A stretch of DNA of 20,000 nucleotides from Theodoxus fluviatilis (taxonomy: Eukaryota; Mollusca; Gastropoda; Cycloneritida; Neritidae). The stretch is from contig JAWQFJ010025557.1 of the NCBI GenBank assembly GCA_034096865.1, positions 1 through 20,000 of the forward strand, in the 5' to 3' direction. How positions within the stretch are numbered: position 1 is the first letter of the stretch; each line of letters starts with the position of its first letter. Under the pieces are notes generated by a model. It did not search any database. It saw only the letters and a program-made list of their open reading frames with translations, and was not told where the DNA came from. Position numbers and translations under genes: made by a program. Shown here in pieces: positions 1-10,290 of the stretch.

Positions 1-1029
1 GTTCGGACGTGTGTTAGTCGTGCTCCGTACCTCTAGTTGCCAGCTTGTATTGCGTGCAGGATTGCAGCCTTACAATCCAGAAGTCCATTCTGTAGGAATG
101 GGGTCGATCGCGTGTACGCTGACTAGGCTTGGCATCCCGGAACCACAACTTATTGTTGTGATAAAGCTAGCACTTATTTTTTAGGCATACACAAAAAAGA
201 CAACTTGTCGTAAATCGATGTGCAAATGACATTGTAAAGCCGAATTTGATCATCAAAAGCTGGGATCTATCTATCCAGGTATACCAAATTGATTTTTAAT
301 GTTTCATTTCATTTAAAAAAGGAAACAATGTTCAATAAATATGCAAAACTGAAGAAATAAAAACTGAAATTAAATAATCATGATTTTCATTGTTACTAGT
401 TTATATAATAATGATAAGTACGCAGGACAAAACATGCACAGGGCGAAGTATTTATGAATAGCAAGTTGATGGGGACAGATTTTGTTACAGTCATACGGAA
501 GCCGTCTGCATTGCCTGCCATTCTTCGCAGAAGACTGTTTAGGCTCTGTTGTAATAATACTATATCTTAAGAAATAGTATAAACTAAGAGGTGCTACCTG
601 GAGATTACTGTAAGCCCACCCCACCCTACTCCCCACCCCCAACACAAAGAGTTGTTACGGTAACCCGACCGACTCTGATTTCTTCTGCCGATTCTAAACT
701 TTTTTTCGATCATTCAAACAAATAGAAAAAAATTGACATTAAACAACAAACTGAATGCTGTCCCATCTTTCCTACCCTATGAGCACTCAGGAAATTCAAC
801 ATTTATGTTATTAAAAAGCAGCGCTTTTAGTGGGGGAAAAGTTGTATATGTTTAATCTGGCCTCCTCTATTAATACATACGAAAAAGGAAAAAAGTTCAG
901 GCCGACCTACCAGTCCAATTTGTGTTGTTGTTGCCATGTTGCCTTAATCACAACTCCCCCCCCCTTTAAATGTTTCTTCACAAGCAAGATGAAGCTGATC
1001 ACTGCACAGCTTTGTATGTATCTATTTTC
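1..1029. other. No gene seen; AT-rich sequence with one C-rich patch
   Basis: I see no recognisable coding region or RNA gene here. The open frames are short, several begin at non-ATG codons, and none looks like a known family. A C-rich stretch at 614-640 gives, on the minus strand, four or more runs of at least three G, so it could form a G-quadruplex. A small 6-bp hairpin (CACAAC, loop TTATT, GTTGTG) sits at 144-160. The lower part, near 1030, probably grades into the 3' end of the minus-strand LINE fragment described next. Confidence 0.5.
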
Positions 1030-1450
1030 ATTTGTTTTGCGCCATATATCACATCACAGAATGTGCTCATGGCGAGACGTTGTGAAATGAATAAGTCTTG
1101 AGACCGGTTTTTACGTCAGCCAAAAACGGAGCTGACCTTAGTGACTCAGGAAGCTGGTTCCACAGTCTGGGTCCCACAACACTGAATGATCTATCGCCAT
1201 AGTTTTGTAGTCTTGTTTGTGGGACACGATGCAGTCTTCGGTTTGAGGATCGGATATTCCTCGTGGGATTATGAGAATCTACCAGCTGTGAGAGGTAGGA
1301 TTGAGCCTCATCAGTTGCACACTCGAAAACGATGGAAAGAGTTTTAAATTCCGACCGTTGTCGAACTGGTAGCCAATGGAGATCTCGGAGCATTGCAGTC
1401 ACGTGAACCCATCTTTCCATGATGACGAACGCTGTAGTCTGTTGGGGAGG
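1030..1450 (-). pseudogene. LINE (CR1/L2-like non-LTR retrotransposon) C-terminal fragment A
   Basis: This is a 5'-truncated, decayed copy of the end of a LINE ORF2-type reverse transcriptase protein. An open frame on the minus strand from ATG at 1420 to TGA at 1067 (117 residues) carries the block that follows the RT domain in CR1/L2-like elements. The residues seen are LRDLHWLPVRQR (about 11-22), then SYLSQLVD, then PTRNIRSSNRRLHRVPQTRL, then YGDRSFSVVGPRLWNQLPESLR, then LKTYSF at the end. Upstream, in another frame near 1428-1445, NRLQR can be read. This matches the NRLQR...LHWLPV order of intact elements and implies a deletion or frameshift between them. No endonuclease or RT catalytic domain (FADD-type motif) is present. 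The stop codon lies inside the sequence CGCCATGAGC. Further downstream on the minus strand, GATATATGGCGC resembles the 3' tails of these elements. The ATG is not a real initiation site. Family call firm; clade (CR1 versus L2) less so. Confidence 0.85.
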
Positions 1451-1599
1451 TCACACTAACAAGAGGGAGTCCGACACACTGAAACACATTTATAAAGAAG
1501 GCGCAATATGTGACTGGAACACCCGTGGGAACTTTCAGCCAGGTCCTCAAAATGCGAGTGAGAAAGAAGACATTTATCATCATGAACAATGCAGATTAT

Positions 1600-1626
1600 C
1601 CCCCCCCCTCCCCCCCCCCTCCCCCC
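1600..1626. repeat. C-rich homopolymer tract
   Basis: A run of C residues with isolated T interruptions. The minus strand is a G-run with quadruplex potential. It separates LINE fragment A from the 40-bp minisatellite and shows no coding signal. Confidence 0.8.
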
Positions 1627-1760
1627 AAATTCCACTGCAGACTCATACCTCTCAGCCGAAATTTCCGTCCTCCAAAGACACACAGAGATACTATCGATCT
1701 TTTATACTACCTGCCATAACTATTTTAAACACCATCTATTCTAGAACTTCAGTATGATCT

Positions 1761-2800
1761 TAACCTCAGGCAATGTAACCACTTGCCCTTGTACATTTGT
1801 TAACCTCAGGCAGTGTAACCACCTGCCCCTGTATATTTGTTAACCTCAGGCAATGTAACCACCTGCCCCTGTATATTTGATAACCTCAGGCAATGTAACC
1901 ACTTGCCCTTGTACATTTGTTAACCTCAGGCAGTGTAACCACCTGCCCCTGTATATTTGTTAACCTCAGGCAGTGTAACCACCTGCCCCTGTATATTTGT
2001 TAACCTCAGGCAATGTAACCACCTGCCCCTGTATATTTGATAACCTCAGGCAATGTAACCACCTGCCCCTGTATATTTGATAACCTCAGGCAGTGTAACC
2101 ACTTGCCCCTGTATATTTGTTAACCTCAGGCAATGTAACCACTTGCCCCTGTATATTTGTTAACCTCAGGCAGTGTAACCACTTGCCCCTGTATATTTGT
2201 TAACCTCAGGCAGTGTAACCCCTTGCCCCTGTATATTTGATAACCTCAGGCAATGTAACCACCTGCCCCTGTATATTTGATAACCTCAGGCAGTGTAACC
2301 ACTTGCCCCTGTATATTTGTTAACCTCAGGCAGTGTCACCACTTGCCCCTGTATATTTGATAACCTCAGGCAGTGTAACCACCTTCCCCTGTATATTTGA
2401 TAACCTCAGGCAGTGTAACCACTTGCCCCTGTATAGTTGTTAACCTCAGGCAGTGTAACCACTTGCCCCTGTATATCTGTTAACCTCAGGCAGTGTAACC
2501 ACTTGCCCCTGTATATTTGTTAACCTCAGGCAATGTAACCACTTGCCCCTATATATTTGTTAACCTCAGGCAATGTAACCACCTGCCCCTGTATATTTGA
2601 TAACCTCAGGCAATGTAACCACTTGTCCCTGTATATTTGTTAACCTCAGGCAGTGTAACCACTTGCCCCTGTATAGTTGTTAACCTCAGGCAGTGTAACC
2701 ACTTGCCCCTGTATAGTTGTTAACCTAAGGCAGTGTAACCCCTTGCCCCTGTATATTTGTCAACCTCAGGCAGTGTAACCACCTGCCCCTGTATATTTGT
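1761..2800. repeat. Minisatellite, 26 units of exactly 40 bp
   Basis: Twenty-six consecutive units start every 40 bases from 1761 to 2761, with no insertion or deletion anywhere in the 1,040 bp. A unit begins TAACCTCAGGCAGTGTAACC and ends CTGCCCCTGTATATTTGT. Variation is confined to a few sites: CAG or CAA at bases 11-13, ACCTG or ACTTG at bases 21-25, and a final T or A. Units 1 and 4 share the private variant CCCTTGTACATTTGT and are each followed by an identical second unit, which indicates block duplication. All five units combining CAA with ACCTG (3, 7, 8, 13, 21) end in TTGA, so discrete unit types exist. The last units carry edge variants (TAACCTAAGG in unit 25, CAACCTCAGG in unit 26). 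There is no long open frame through it and no spacer structure. Confidence 0.97.
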
Positions 2801-3701
<901 letters not shown>

Positions 3702-4244
3702 GTTTATTCATAAGCACATACCTTCCCTTGACAGGCAAGCTCATGGCGTTTACAAACCAAAGAATCAACACTCATACAACCACTCAACACCACATTCCCA
3801 CAAAAAACTCACACACAACACACATAAACAAAAAACTAAAACTAAGATCCAATAGAACAAATAGAACAAACTATACAATATACACAGTACTTGCAGGCCA
3901 GGTTAAGTAAGGCGAAGCAGCTCAGCGGAAAAGGCGGATCGGAAGAGGTGGGTCTTTAGAGCACTTTTGAACTGAGGGAGACTATTCCAGGTTACAGGTC
4001 CGATATAGGAGAAGGCACGCTGTCCTTGAGTTTTCTTATTACGGCGGGGGACCTTAAGCATTCCAGAGTCAGCAGCTGAGCGTAGAGATCTGGAGGGCGC
4101 GTAGACTGCAAGAATTTCTGCAAGAGCGTGTGAAGCTGTTCCATTCCAGGGTAATGATTTTCTGAAATAATGCCCAGTGCAAGAAATCCCCGCAAATTTC
4201 ACATTTTCGTTGGCTTTTACACAACAATCGATTTTTAGAGGCAT
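3702..4244 (-). pseudogene. LINE (CR1/L2-like) C-terminal fragment B with 3' UTR
   Basis: A second, different LINE 3' end in the same orientation as fragment A. The minus-strand frame from 4244 to TAA at 3903 (113 residues) carries YAPSRSLRSAADSGMLKVPRR, then GQRAFSYIGPVTWNSLP, then FKSALKTHLFRSAF near the C-terminus. These are the conserved blocks after the RT domain. Between NSLP and FKSALKTHLF about a dozen residues usual for the family are missing, so the copy has an internal in-frame deletion. The LHWLPV block expected upstream is not visible; the sequence before residue 35 is degraded. The 3' untranslated part (3702-3902) contains CGCCATGAGC at 3739-3748, shared with fragment A, then AATAAA and the (TTA)n tail. 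It is 5'-truncated and lacks the RT catalytic region. Confidence 0.85.
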
Positions 4245-4631
4245 GAAAAGTAGGGGAATAAATGGCTTTGACCAAGTTTTAGCAGTAAAAAACTACTGCA
4301 AAGGATTGCGTATTATCACCCACAATACATTTGTCCCGAAGTTTCTAACGCCTTTAATGGAAATCGCCACGTCCGGCATGGAACTTGCCTGACACATAAT
4401 GGAGTTCACAATTCTTCGTTTCTCGTCTTTTCGCTCACTCACCTCCTCGCTTTCGGAGATTTAGAAAGCTTGAAGAAGATGTTCTACAGTCAGGCTTCCT
4501 GCAACAGCAACTCAACCGTTGGCTACGTTTTTCTAGACTGAGAAGATAAAAAGTCCATGGTTTGTGTTTCTATTCTGTCTGTGTGTCTGTCCGTCCCCCC
4601 TTCTTTTTCTCTTTCTCAACATGCACAGACT
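4245..4631. other. No gene seen; flank of LINE fragment B
   Basis: The sequence has short open frames only and no recognisable motif. Its lower part may be further decayed LINE sequence, but I cannot see conserved residues to support that. Confidence 0.4.
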
Positions 4632-4689
4632 CACACGCACACACACACATACACACACACACACACATACACATACACACACATACACA

Positions 4690-4726
<37 letters not shown>
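4632..4726. repeat. (CA)n microsatellite with CATA interruptions
   Basis: A CA dinucleotide run with several CATACA interruptions in its first half and a purer second half. The open frames through it on both strands are low-complexity artefacts. Confidence 0.95.
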
Positions 4727-4729
<3 letters not shown>

Positions 4730-4874
4730 TGCAATGAGGCAGGATCATCAAATCACATCTTTCGGTAGCGTGTGAACCCGAGAGCAAACCAAATGAGAAA
4801 ACGATCCTTTTCACCTTTATGTTCTCGTCGACATTATATTCGTGTTGTTAAAAGTATGAGGCACTTTATATATA

Positions 4875-6035
4875 GGCTGACGTATCTATTTCTATCAATA
4901 TTTATCTATAGGCTGACGTATCTATTTCTATCAATATTTATCGATAGGCTGACGTATCCATTTCTATCAATATTTAGCTATAGGCTGGCGTATCCATTTC
5001 TATCAATATTTATCTATAGGCTGACGTATCCATTTCTATCAATACTTATCTGAAGGCTGACGTATCCATTTTTATCAATATTTATCTATTGGCTGACGTA
5101 TCCATTTCTATCAATATTTATTTATAGGCTGACGTATCCATTTCTATCAATATTTTTCTATAGGCTGACGTATCTATTTCTATCAATATTTATCTATAGG
5201 CTGACCTATCTATTTCTATCAATATGTATCTATAGGCTGACGTATCCATTTCTATCAATACTTATCTGAAAACTGACGTATCTATTTCTATGAATATTTA
5301 TCTAAAGGCTGACGTATCTATTTCTATCAATATTTATCTATAGGCTGACGTATCCATTTCTATCAATATTTATCTAAAGGCTGACGTATCCATTTTTATC
5401 AATACTTATCTATAGGCTGACGTATGCATTTCTATCAATACTTATCTAAAGGCTGACGTATCTATTTCTATCAATAGTTATCTATAGGCTGACGTATCTA
5501 TTTTTATCAATATTTATCTATAGGCTGACGTATCCATTTCTATCAATATTTATCTAAAGGCTGACGTATCTATTTCTATCAATATTTATCTAAAGGCTGA
5601 CGTATCCATTTCTATCAATATTTATCTATAGGCTGACGTATCTATTTCTATCAATATTTATCTATAGGCTGACGTATCCATTTTTATCAATATTTATCTA
5701 AAGGCTGACGTATCCATTTCTATCAATATTTATCTATAGGCTGACGTATCTATTTCTATCAATATTTATCTATAGGCTGACGTATCCATTTCTATCAATA
5801 TTTATCTATAGGCTGACGTATCCATTTCTATCAATATTTATCTAAAGGCTGACGTATCTATTTCTATCAATATTTATCTAAAGGCTGACGTATCTATTTC
5901 TATCAATATTTATCTATAGGCTGACGTATCTATTTCTATCAATATTTATCTAAAGGCTGACGTATCTATTTCTATCAATATTTATCTAAAGGCTGACGTA
6001 TCCATTTTTATCAATATTTATCTATAGGCTGACGT
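4875..6035. repeat. 36-bp minisatellite, left part: 32 units plus 9 bp
   Basis: Units starting GGCTGACGTATCYATTTCTA and ending TCAATATTTATCTATA recur every 36 bp from 4875 to 6027 with no length change. Common variants are C or T at base 13, TTTCTATC or TTTTTATC, and TCTATA or TCTAAA at the end. Units 5 and 11 share the private variant CAATACTTATCTGAA, 216 bp apart. Units in the first third carry many private changes (for example GGCTGGCG, CTGACCTATC, TATGAATA), while the interior from about 5487 to 5990 is much more uniform. Most units contain TGACGTA, a CRE-like half site; whether it is used is unknown. Because 36 is divisible by three, a 12-residue repeat appears in one frame (about 4850-5053); it is not a protein. 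Confidence 0.97.
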
Positions 6036-6449
6036 CATTCTAGTACACTAGAGATTTCGCCTACCGGCAAAAGTATCTCTAGCACAGTTCACATCACGTG
6101 ATGGAAGGTTTTTGGCCAATTTATGCAAACGGAGGTCACATGAGAGGCTTGTGGGATAGCCGATGTGCTTCCTGACATACGCCGTTAAAGTAGTTCTAAG
6201 ACTATTTCGCACAAAACTCTTAACTTACTCTTGTTGAGACAACAAACAAGCGTTTATTCGATACAATAAAATGTTTGTGTTGAAATGGAAACAAGTTTTG
6301 ACATCTGATTGATTTCTGTAAAAAGTGGAGAGAAAAATTGTATCAGAACGAACTAATTTTGGCGCAAGGCTGTAATGCGAAAGGTCAAGCCTATTGCGCA
6401 TTCATTGCGAACTGTGCCAGAGTCACTACTGACTCGGGTTTACAGAATG
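6036..6449. mobile_element. Nonautonomous DNA transposon (414 bp) with inverted-repeat ends, inserted in the 36-bp minisatellite
   Basis: Non-repeat sequence interrupts the 36-bp array. It is flanked on both sides by GGCTGACGT (6027-6035 and 6450-6458), a perfect 9-bp target-site duplication in the correct array phase. The element starts CATTCTAGTACAC and its other end reads, reverse complemented, CATTCTGTAAACC. Deeper in, CTCTAGCACAGTTC (6077-6090) pairs with GAACTGTGCCAGAG (6409-6422), 13 of 14 matching, after a 14-bp length difference between the arms. The left arm also has an internal 8-bp hairpin (CTAGAGAT at 6048-6055 with ATCTCTAG at 6075-6082) and the palindrome ATCACGTGAT. No transposase frame is present. 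A 9-bp duplication is typical of Mutator-like elements, so a MULE-derived MITE is the first guess; the superfamily is inference. Confidence 0.8.
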
Positions 6450-6621
6450 GGCTGACGTATCCATTTTTATCAATATTTATCTATTAGCTGACGTATCCAT
6501 TTCTATTAATATTTATCTATAGGCTGACGTATTCATTTCTATCAATATTTATCTATAGGCTGACGTATCCATGTCTATCAATAATTATCTATAGGCTGAC
6601 GTATCCATTTCTATCAATATT
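6450..6621. repeat. 36-bp minisatellite, right part: about 4.8 units
   Basis: This continues the same array after the inserted element, with units at 6450, 6486, 6522, 6558 and 6594 and a final partial unit. Every unit here carries at least one change from the interior consensus (for example AGCTGACG, CTATTAAT, GTATTCAT, ATGTCTATCAATAATT). That is what is expected at the edge of an array less reached by homogenisation. Confidence 0.95.
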
Positions 6622-6899
6622 CCGTTTTCATTTTTTGTATATCTTTTACTTCATGATGGCTGTCATTATTCAACATTTTGGTCGACACCTGTATTTGTGC
6701 ATGTGTAGTTTTATCCGCTTGTATTGATGTAGTGTTTCTGTAAGACAGCTTTTGTACTAATATGCTTTGGTAAGCCTGCACTGTCGAATTCCATTTGTTC
6801 CAATAAGAACCTGCGGGCTTTACCTTTTACCACTATTTCCTCTTTGAATCATATACTTTAGTGTAACTTTTTAATGTGTCTGTCATTCTGTGTTTCTGT
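6622..6899. other. No gene seen
   Basis: An AT-rich spacer between the 36-bp array and the TGTC microsatellite, without recognisable features. Confidence 0.5.
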
Positions 6900-7305
<406 letters not shown>

Positions 7306-8102
7306 GCTTTCCTTTGTTCCTCGTGTCTTCTCGTGTTTTCGAGCGAGAAATTCGTCCACACATCATCTCCCGTAGCAGGATAATATTTCTCAGAGGGAGA
7401 ACATTTTTCTCATTAGTTTCAGAACAAATTATGCTGTCATCAAAGAATGCGAAGAAAAACATTACTTTCACTTTAGAGAGCTGCACCTACTTCTTCGTTT
7501 TTACTGAGACAGCATGTAGCATCCGTGCTCTTTACTATTCTTCTTCGCCTCGAGGAGCAAGGCATGTGACCTTTGGACTCAACTTCTCTGATAATAATGT
7601 CATCGTTATTGGCATATAAGTCCTTGATCTAGCCAATGCAAATATAACGCAAAACCACACTCTCAAATCATTACATTGTAGGATCGCATCATAGCTTTCA
7701 GAAAACCCATCGTTCGTCATCCTGTGATTATCAGGCACTATTGCTGAGTTTTATGTTTCCATGTACTAGTTTCGCTTTGTTCCCATGAATTGTAGAGATG
7801 GAAAAATGTACACTTCTGGTGTTCTTGTCTTGAATATTCCCTCAGCCTGAGTCGATGTGAGCAGTCTAATTGTTATCAGGCATCAACCTTACTTTTTAAA
7901 AGAAGTTTTTAATCCGTCGTTTTTAATTGTTTAAAGTAATATTTATTACATCAGTCAAAGCCATCGACAAGGTTCATAGTTCTTTCAAGACGCAGAGCTT
8001 GTTCATACAAAAATAAGCACGCTAATTGGACAACATGATCACTGCAATTTGTGTCGCATCAATTTTTGTGCAGGTGTTAAGAGGGAGAATTGCTATGAGT
8101 AA
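7306..8102. other. No gene seen between the two tetranucleotide tracts
   Basis: AT-rich, apparently unique sequence. Open frames are short, and one plus-strand frame only continues out of the TGTC tract (to 7619). No recognisable domain or RNA signature was found. Confidence 0.5.
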
Positions 8103-8212
8103 CAGGCAGGCAAACAGGCAGGAACGCAGACATTCAGGTAGGCAAGCAGGCAGGCAAGCGAGCAGACAAGCAGGCAGGCAAGTAGGCAGGCAGGCAGGCA
8201 GACAGAAAGACA
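8103..8212. repeat. Interrupted (GGCA)n tract
   Basis: A degenerate AGGC/GGCA tetranucleotide run, read as TGCC on the minus strand. It resembles, in inverted orientation, the TGCC-rich edge of the tract at 6922-6985. The repeated Gly-Arg-Gln-Ala (plus) and Leu-Pro-Ala-Cys (minus) peptides are artefacts. Confidence 0.9.
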
Positions 8213-9222
8213 GAAAAACATTCAGTCTATTGGCAGAAATAATAATGCTCTCCACGTAGACTTTAAAGACACGGACAGCGTTTTCTTTCGTCCATTTGCA
8301 GTGATCACATCGATCTATTTCTGACCATACTCGTATTACATCTTCTACAGCAACTCGCAGAGCGAGTCGAGACATTGGTGGTGGAGCAAGATAGCTGTGA
8401 AGTGTTGATGCAAATAGTGTGAAATGTTTAGACAAAAGTTTTAAGGGGGACTAAACATTGTTTTAATGAGTAAAACGAAAATATCTCGTTTCTATTCTGC
8501 TACTGTCAGTGCCAATTCTTCAGTCCTGTGGTGTCGGTTCTTGTGCAGCTTGAGGAGGAAACTCCCTGTGTATCCATTAGCTCTGTCTAACGAGTCTCTC
8601 TGCTTCACTCTATTTCTCCATCGCAGCAAGTAAACTAATGATGAGACTACATAAAACTGACATGGTAAAATAACGGGTTTTAGAAGCCATGCTGGCTCGT
8701 TGACATGACTTAATTTTAAAAAATGCAAGTTTATCTAAAGCAGCTTGACAGTTTCATTCTCACTGTGAAGAAAACCTAGCTTGTTACAAAAACCAACCTT
8801 CTTCGACATTGTCAAGATTGTCAGACATGAATAAAAATCCTCCTTATAGAAAACGCGTGGCATTGCCTTCTCGTTCGCTCACTATTGTAGATGTCACGGC
8901 GTGTCACCCTGTAGGCATAGACATTAAAGTCATGGCGTAAAGATAATGGAAACCTGGGATAAGGACTAAGAAGCGGTCGGTTGTAGCCAAAGGCAAACAT
9001 TTTTCGTAATTGAATTGCGGTGCGGCGTACTCATGTGGGCGCTTGATTTTTATGAAGCCTCTCGTCTTTTATTAAACCGTTCGTCAGTCGATCACGCTCA
9101 GTCTCCACCATCAGCTCAATCACTGTCTGAACTGACTTTGCGTCTTTTGCCTACAAATTGCCACAGGTAAACACGGTGGCAAATGAGTCTGTCACCCCTC
9201 TGAGACACTGAATAACAAGAAA
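8213..9222. other. No gene seen
   Basis: Unique-looking sequence with short open frames and no identifiable motif. The last 150 bases precede the weak candidate exon at 9223; no TATA or CCAAT arrangement is apparent there. Confidence 0.4.
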
Positions 9223-9531
9223 ATGGCGGAGAGGGAAAGCTCAGAGCTGATGGAGTTTTACGTTTTGTCCACTTCCAGGACAGAGTTCCAATATGAAAAA
9301 GATATCTTGCACTTCAGTGTAGAAAACACACTTTTCATCCAAAATAAGCTCAAGGAGCTCCTGCATAAAACACAAGGTTGCCATTCCTTTCCAAAAGAAG
9401 GGTTTATCTATGGCTTCTTGTTTCAACTATGGGAGGTACATGTGGTACACTCCGCACTTGAAGATTTGTCGAATTCTTTGTTTGACATTGATTTTTGCAA
9501 CTCACTTCCTCGTTTTGGGGTCTTCTTATGA
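9223..9531 (+). CDS. Unrecognised 102-codon open frame; possible first exon
   Basis: I do not recognise this protein. What can be seen: the ATG at 9223 sits in a favourable context (AAGAAAATGGCGG, A at -3 and G at +4). The first 70 residues are not low-complexity (MAERESSELMEFYVLSTS at the start, later NTLFIQNKLKELLHKTQG, then a Phe/Tyr-rich stretch). After residue 71 (FQLWE) the DNA reads GGGAG then GTACAT (about 9430-9436), a passable splice donor, so a real exon could end there. No signal peptide, membrane segment or known domain is evident. A frame of this length is not significant by itself in 20 kb, so this may be chance or decayed repeat. Confidence 0.18.
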   Translation: MAERESSELMEFYVLSTSRTEFQYEKDILHFSVENTLFIQNKLKELLHKTQGCHSFPKEGFIYGFLFQLWEVHVVHSALEDLSNSLFDIDFCNSLPRFGVFL

Positions 9532-9826
9532 CAATTGGTCCGAGTTAATTTCTCTACTGATTCAATACACACATTTGATGAGACGAGCAAATGTAAGATA
9601 CCAGTTTTATCCCTCCAGCTTTACTGACGCTTTATAACGCTAAAGACAACGGTTGTACTAGGGGGAGATACAGGGGGAGAGGAGGAAGGAGCGGCAAATA
9701 CGTCTGTAGTGGAAACAGTCACACGGATAGTGATGGACGTCAGTTATTGAGTGGCTTCAATGCTTCAACGGTAAGAGTATGAAACTTCCTGGGAAGCGGG
9801 ACGGCTGTCGGTCTTCAGAGGAAGAT

Positions 9827-9860
9827 CCCCCCCCCCTCCCCCTCCCTCCCCCTCCCCCCC
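9827..9860. repeat. C-rich tract (minus-strand G-quadruplex candidate)
   Basis: Runs of C separated by single T residues. The minus strand gives at least five G-runs of three or more, separated by single A. It lies about 400 bp from a plus-strand G-rich tract. Confidence 0.85.
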
Positions 9861-10223
9861 GTCTTAAAGTGTTTCGGCCCTAACGTCCTGACACTCTCGG
9901 ATATACACCTTCTTGCTAGAGGAAATTGTGAGTGAGGGCTTGGTTGTTGATTTTGCTCTTTGATCGATGAATGCGTGTAGGAATGTGTCGTGGGTTTGGT
10001 TGTGATGTCGGGCGACCATGCTGTTGTCACACATGGGTTGGGCTGGATCTTTCAGAGTGGTTTGAACGCAGGGATCTGAATGATCTGACTTTGTTCCAAT
10101 GGCCCCCGGTAGTCTCTTTGGCTGGTTCTGCGCACCCCATCCCAACCCCCCACACGCCTCCACCTGCTGAGCTGCTAAAGCAGGTCCCAAAATCCCTTCA
10201 GCCAGGACTCCCAACTGACAATT

Positions 10224-10290
10224 GGGGGGGGGGGGGGGGTGGGGGGGGGGGATGGGGGCGGGGAGTGGGTGGTTGAGGAGAGGGGGGAGG
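10224..10290. repeat. G-rich tract with a 16-G and an 11-G run
   Basis: It starts with 16 consecutive G, then T, then 11 G, then GATGGGGGCGGGGAGTGGG-type sequence. It has high potential for G-quadruplex formation. Open frames crossing it on either strand are Gly- or Pro-rich artefacts. Confidence 0.9.

Noticed and set aside
1761..2800. A conserved RNA hairpin in the 40-bp unit (GGCAG with CTGCC, or GGCAA with TTGCC)
   Set aside because: Some units look like compensatory pairs, but counting all 26 shows most combine CAG with TTG or CAA with CTG. The two sites vary independently and there is no covariation.
4772..5053. Protein with a 12-residue repeat (IYRLTYLFLSIF)
   Set aside because: Produced by the 36-bp minisatellite because 36 is a multiple of three; the frame closes by mutation after a few units while the array continues.
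4875..6621. CRISPR array, because repeats are 36 bp and regular
   Set aside because: Units are directly adjacent with no spacers, and the context is eukaryotic.
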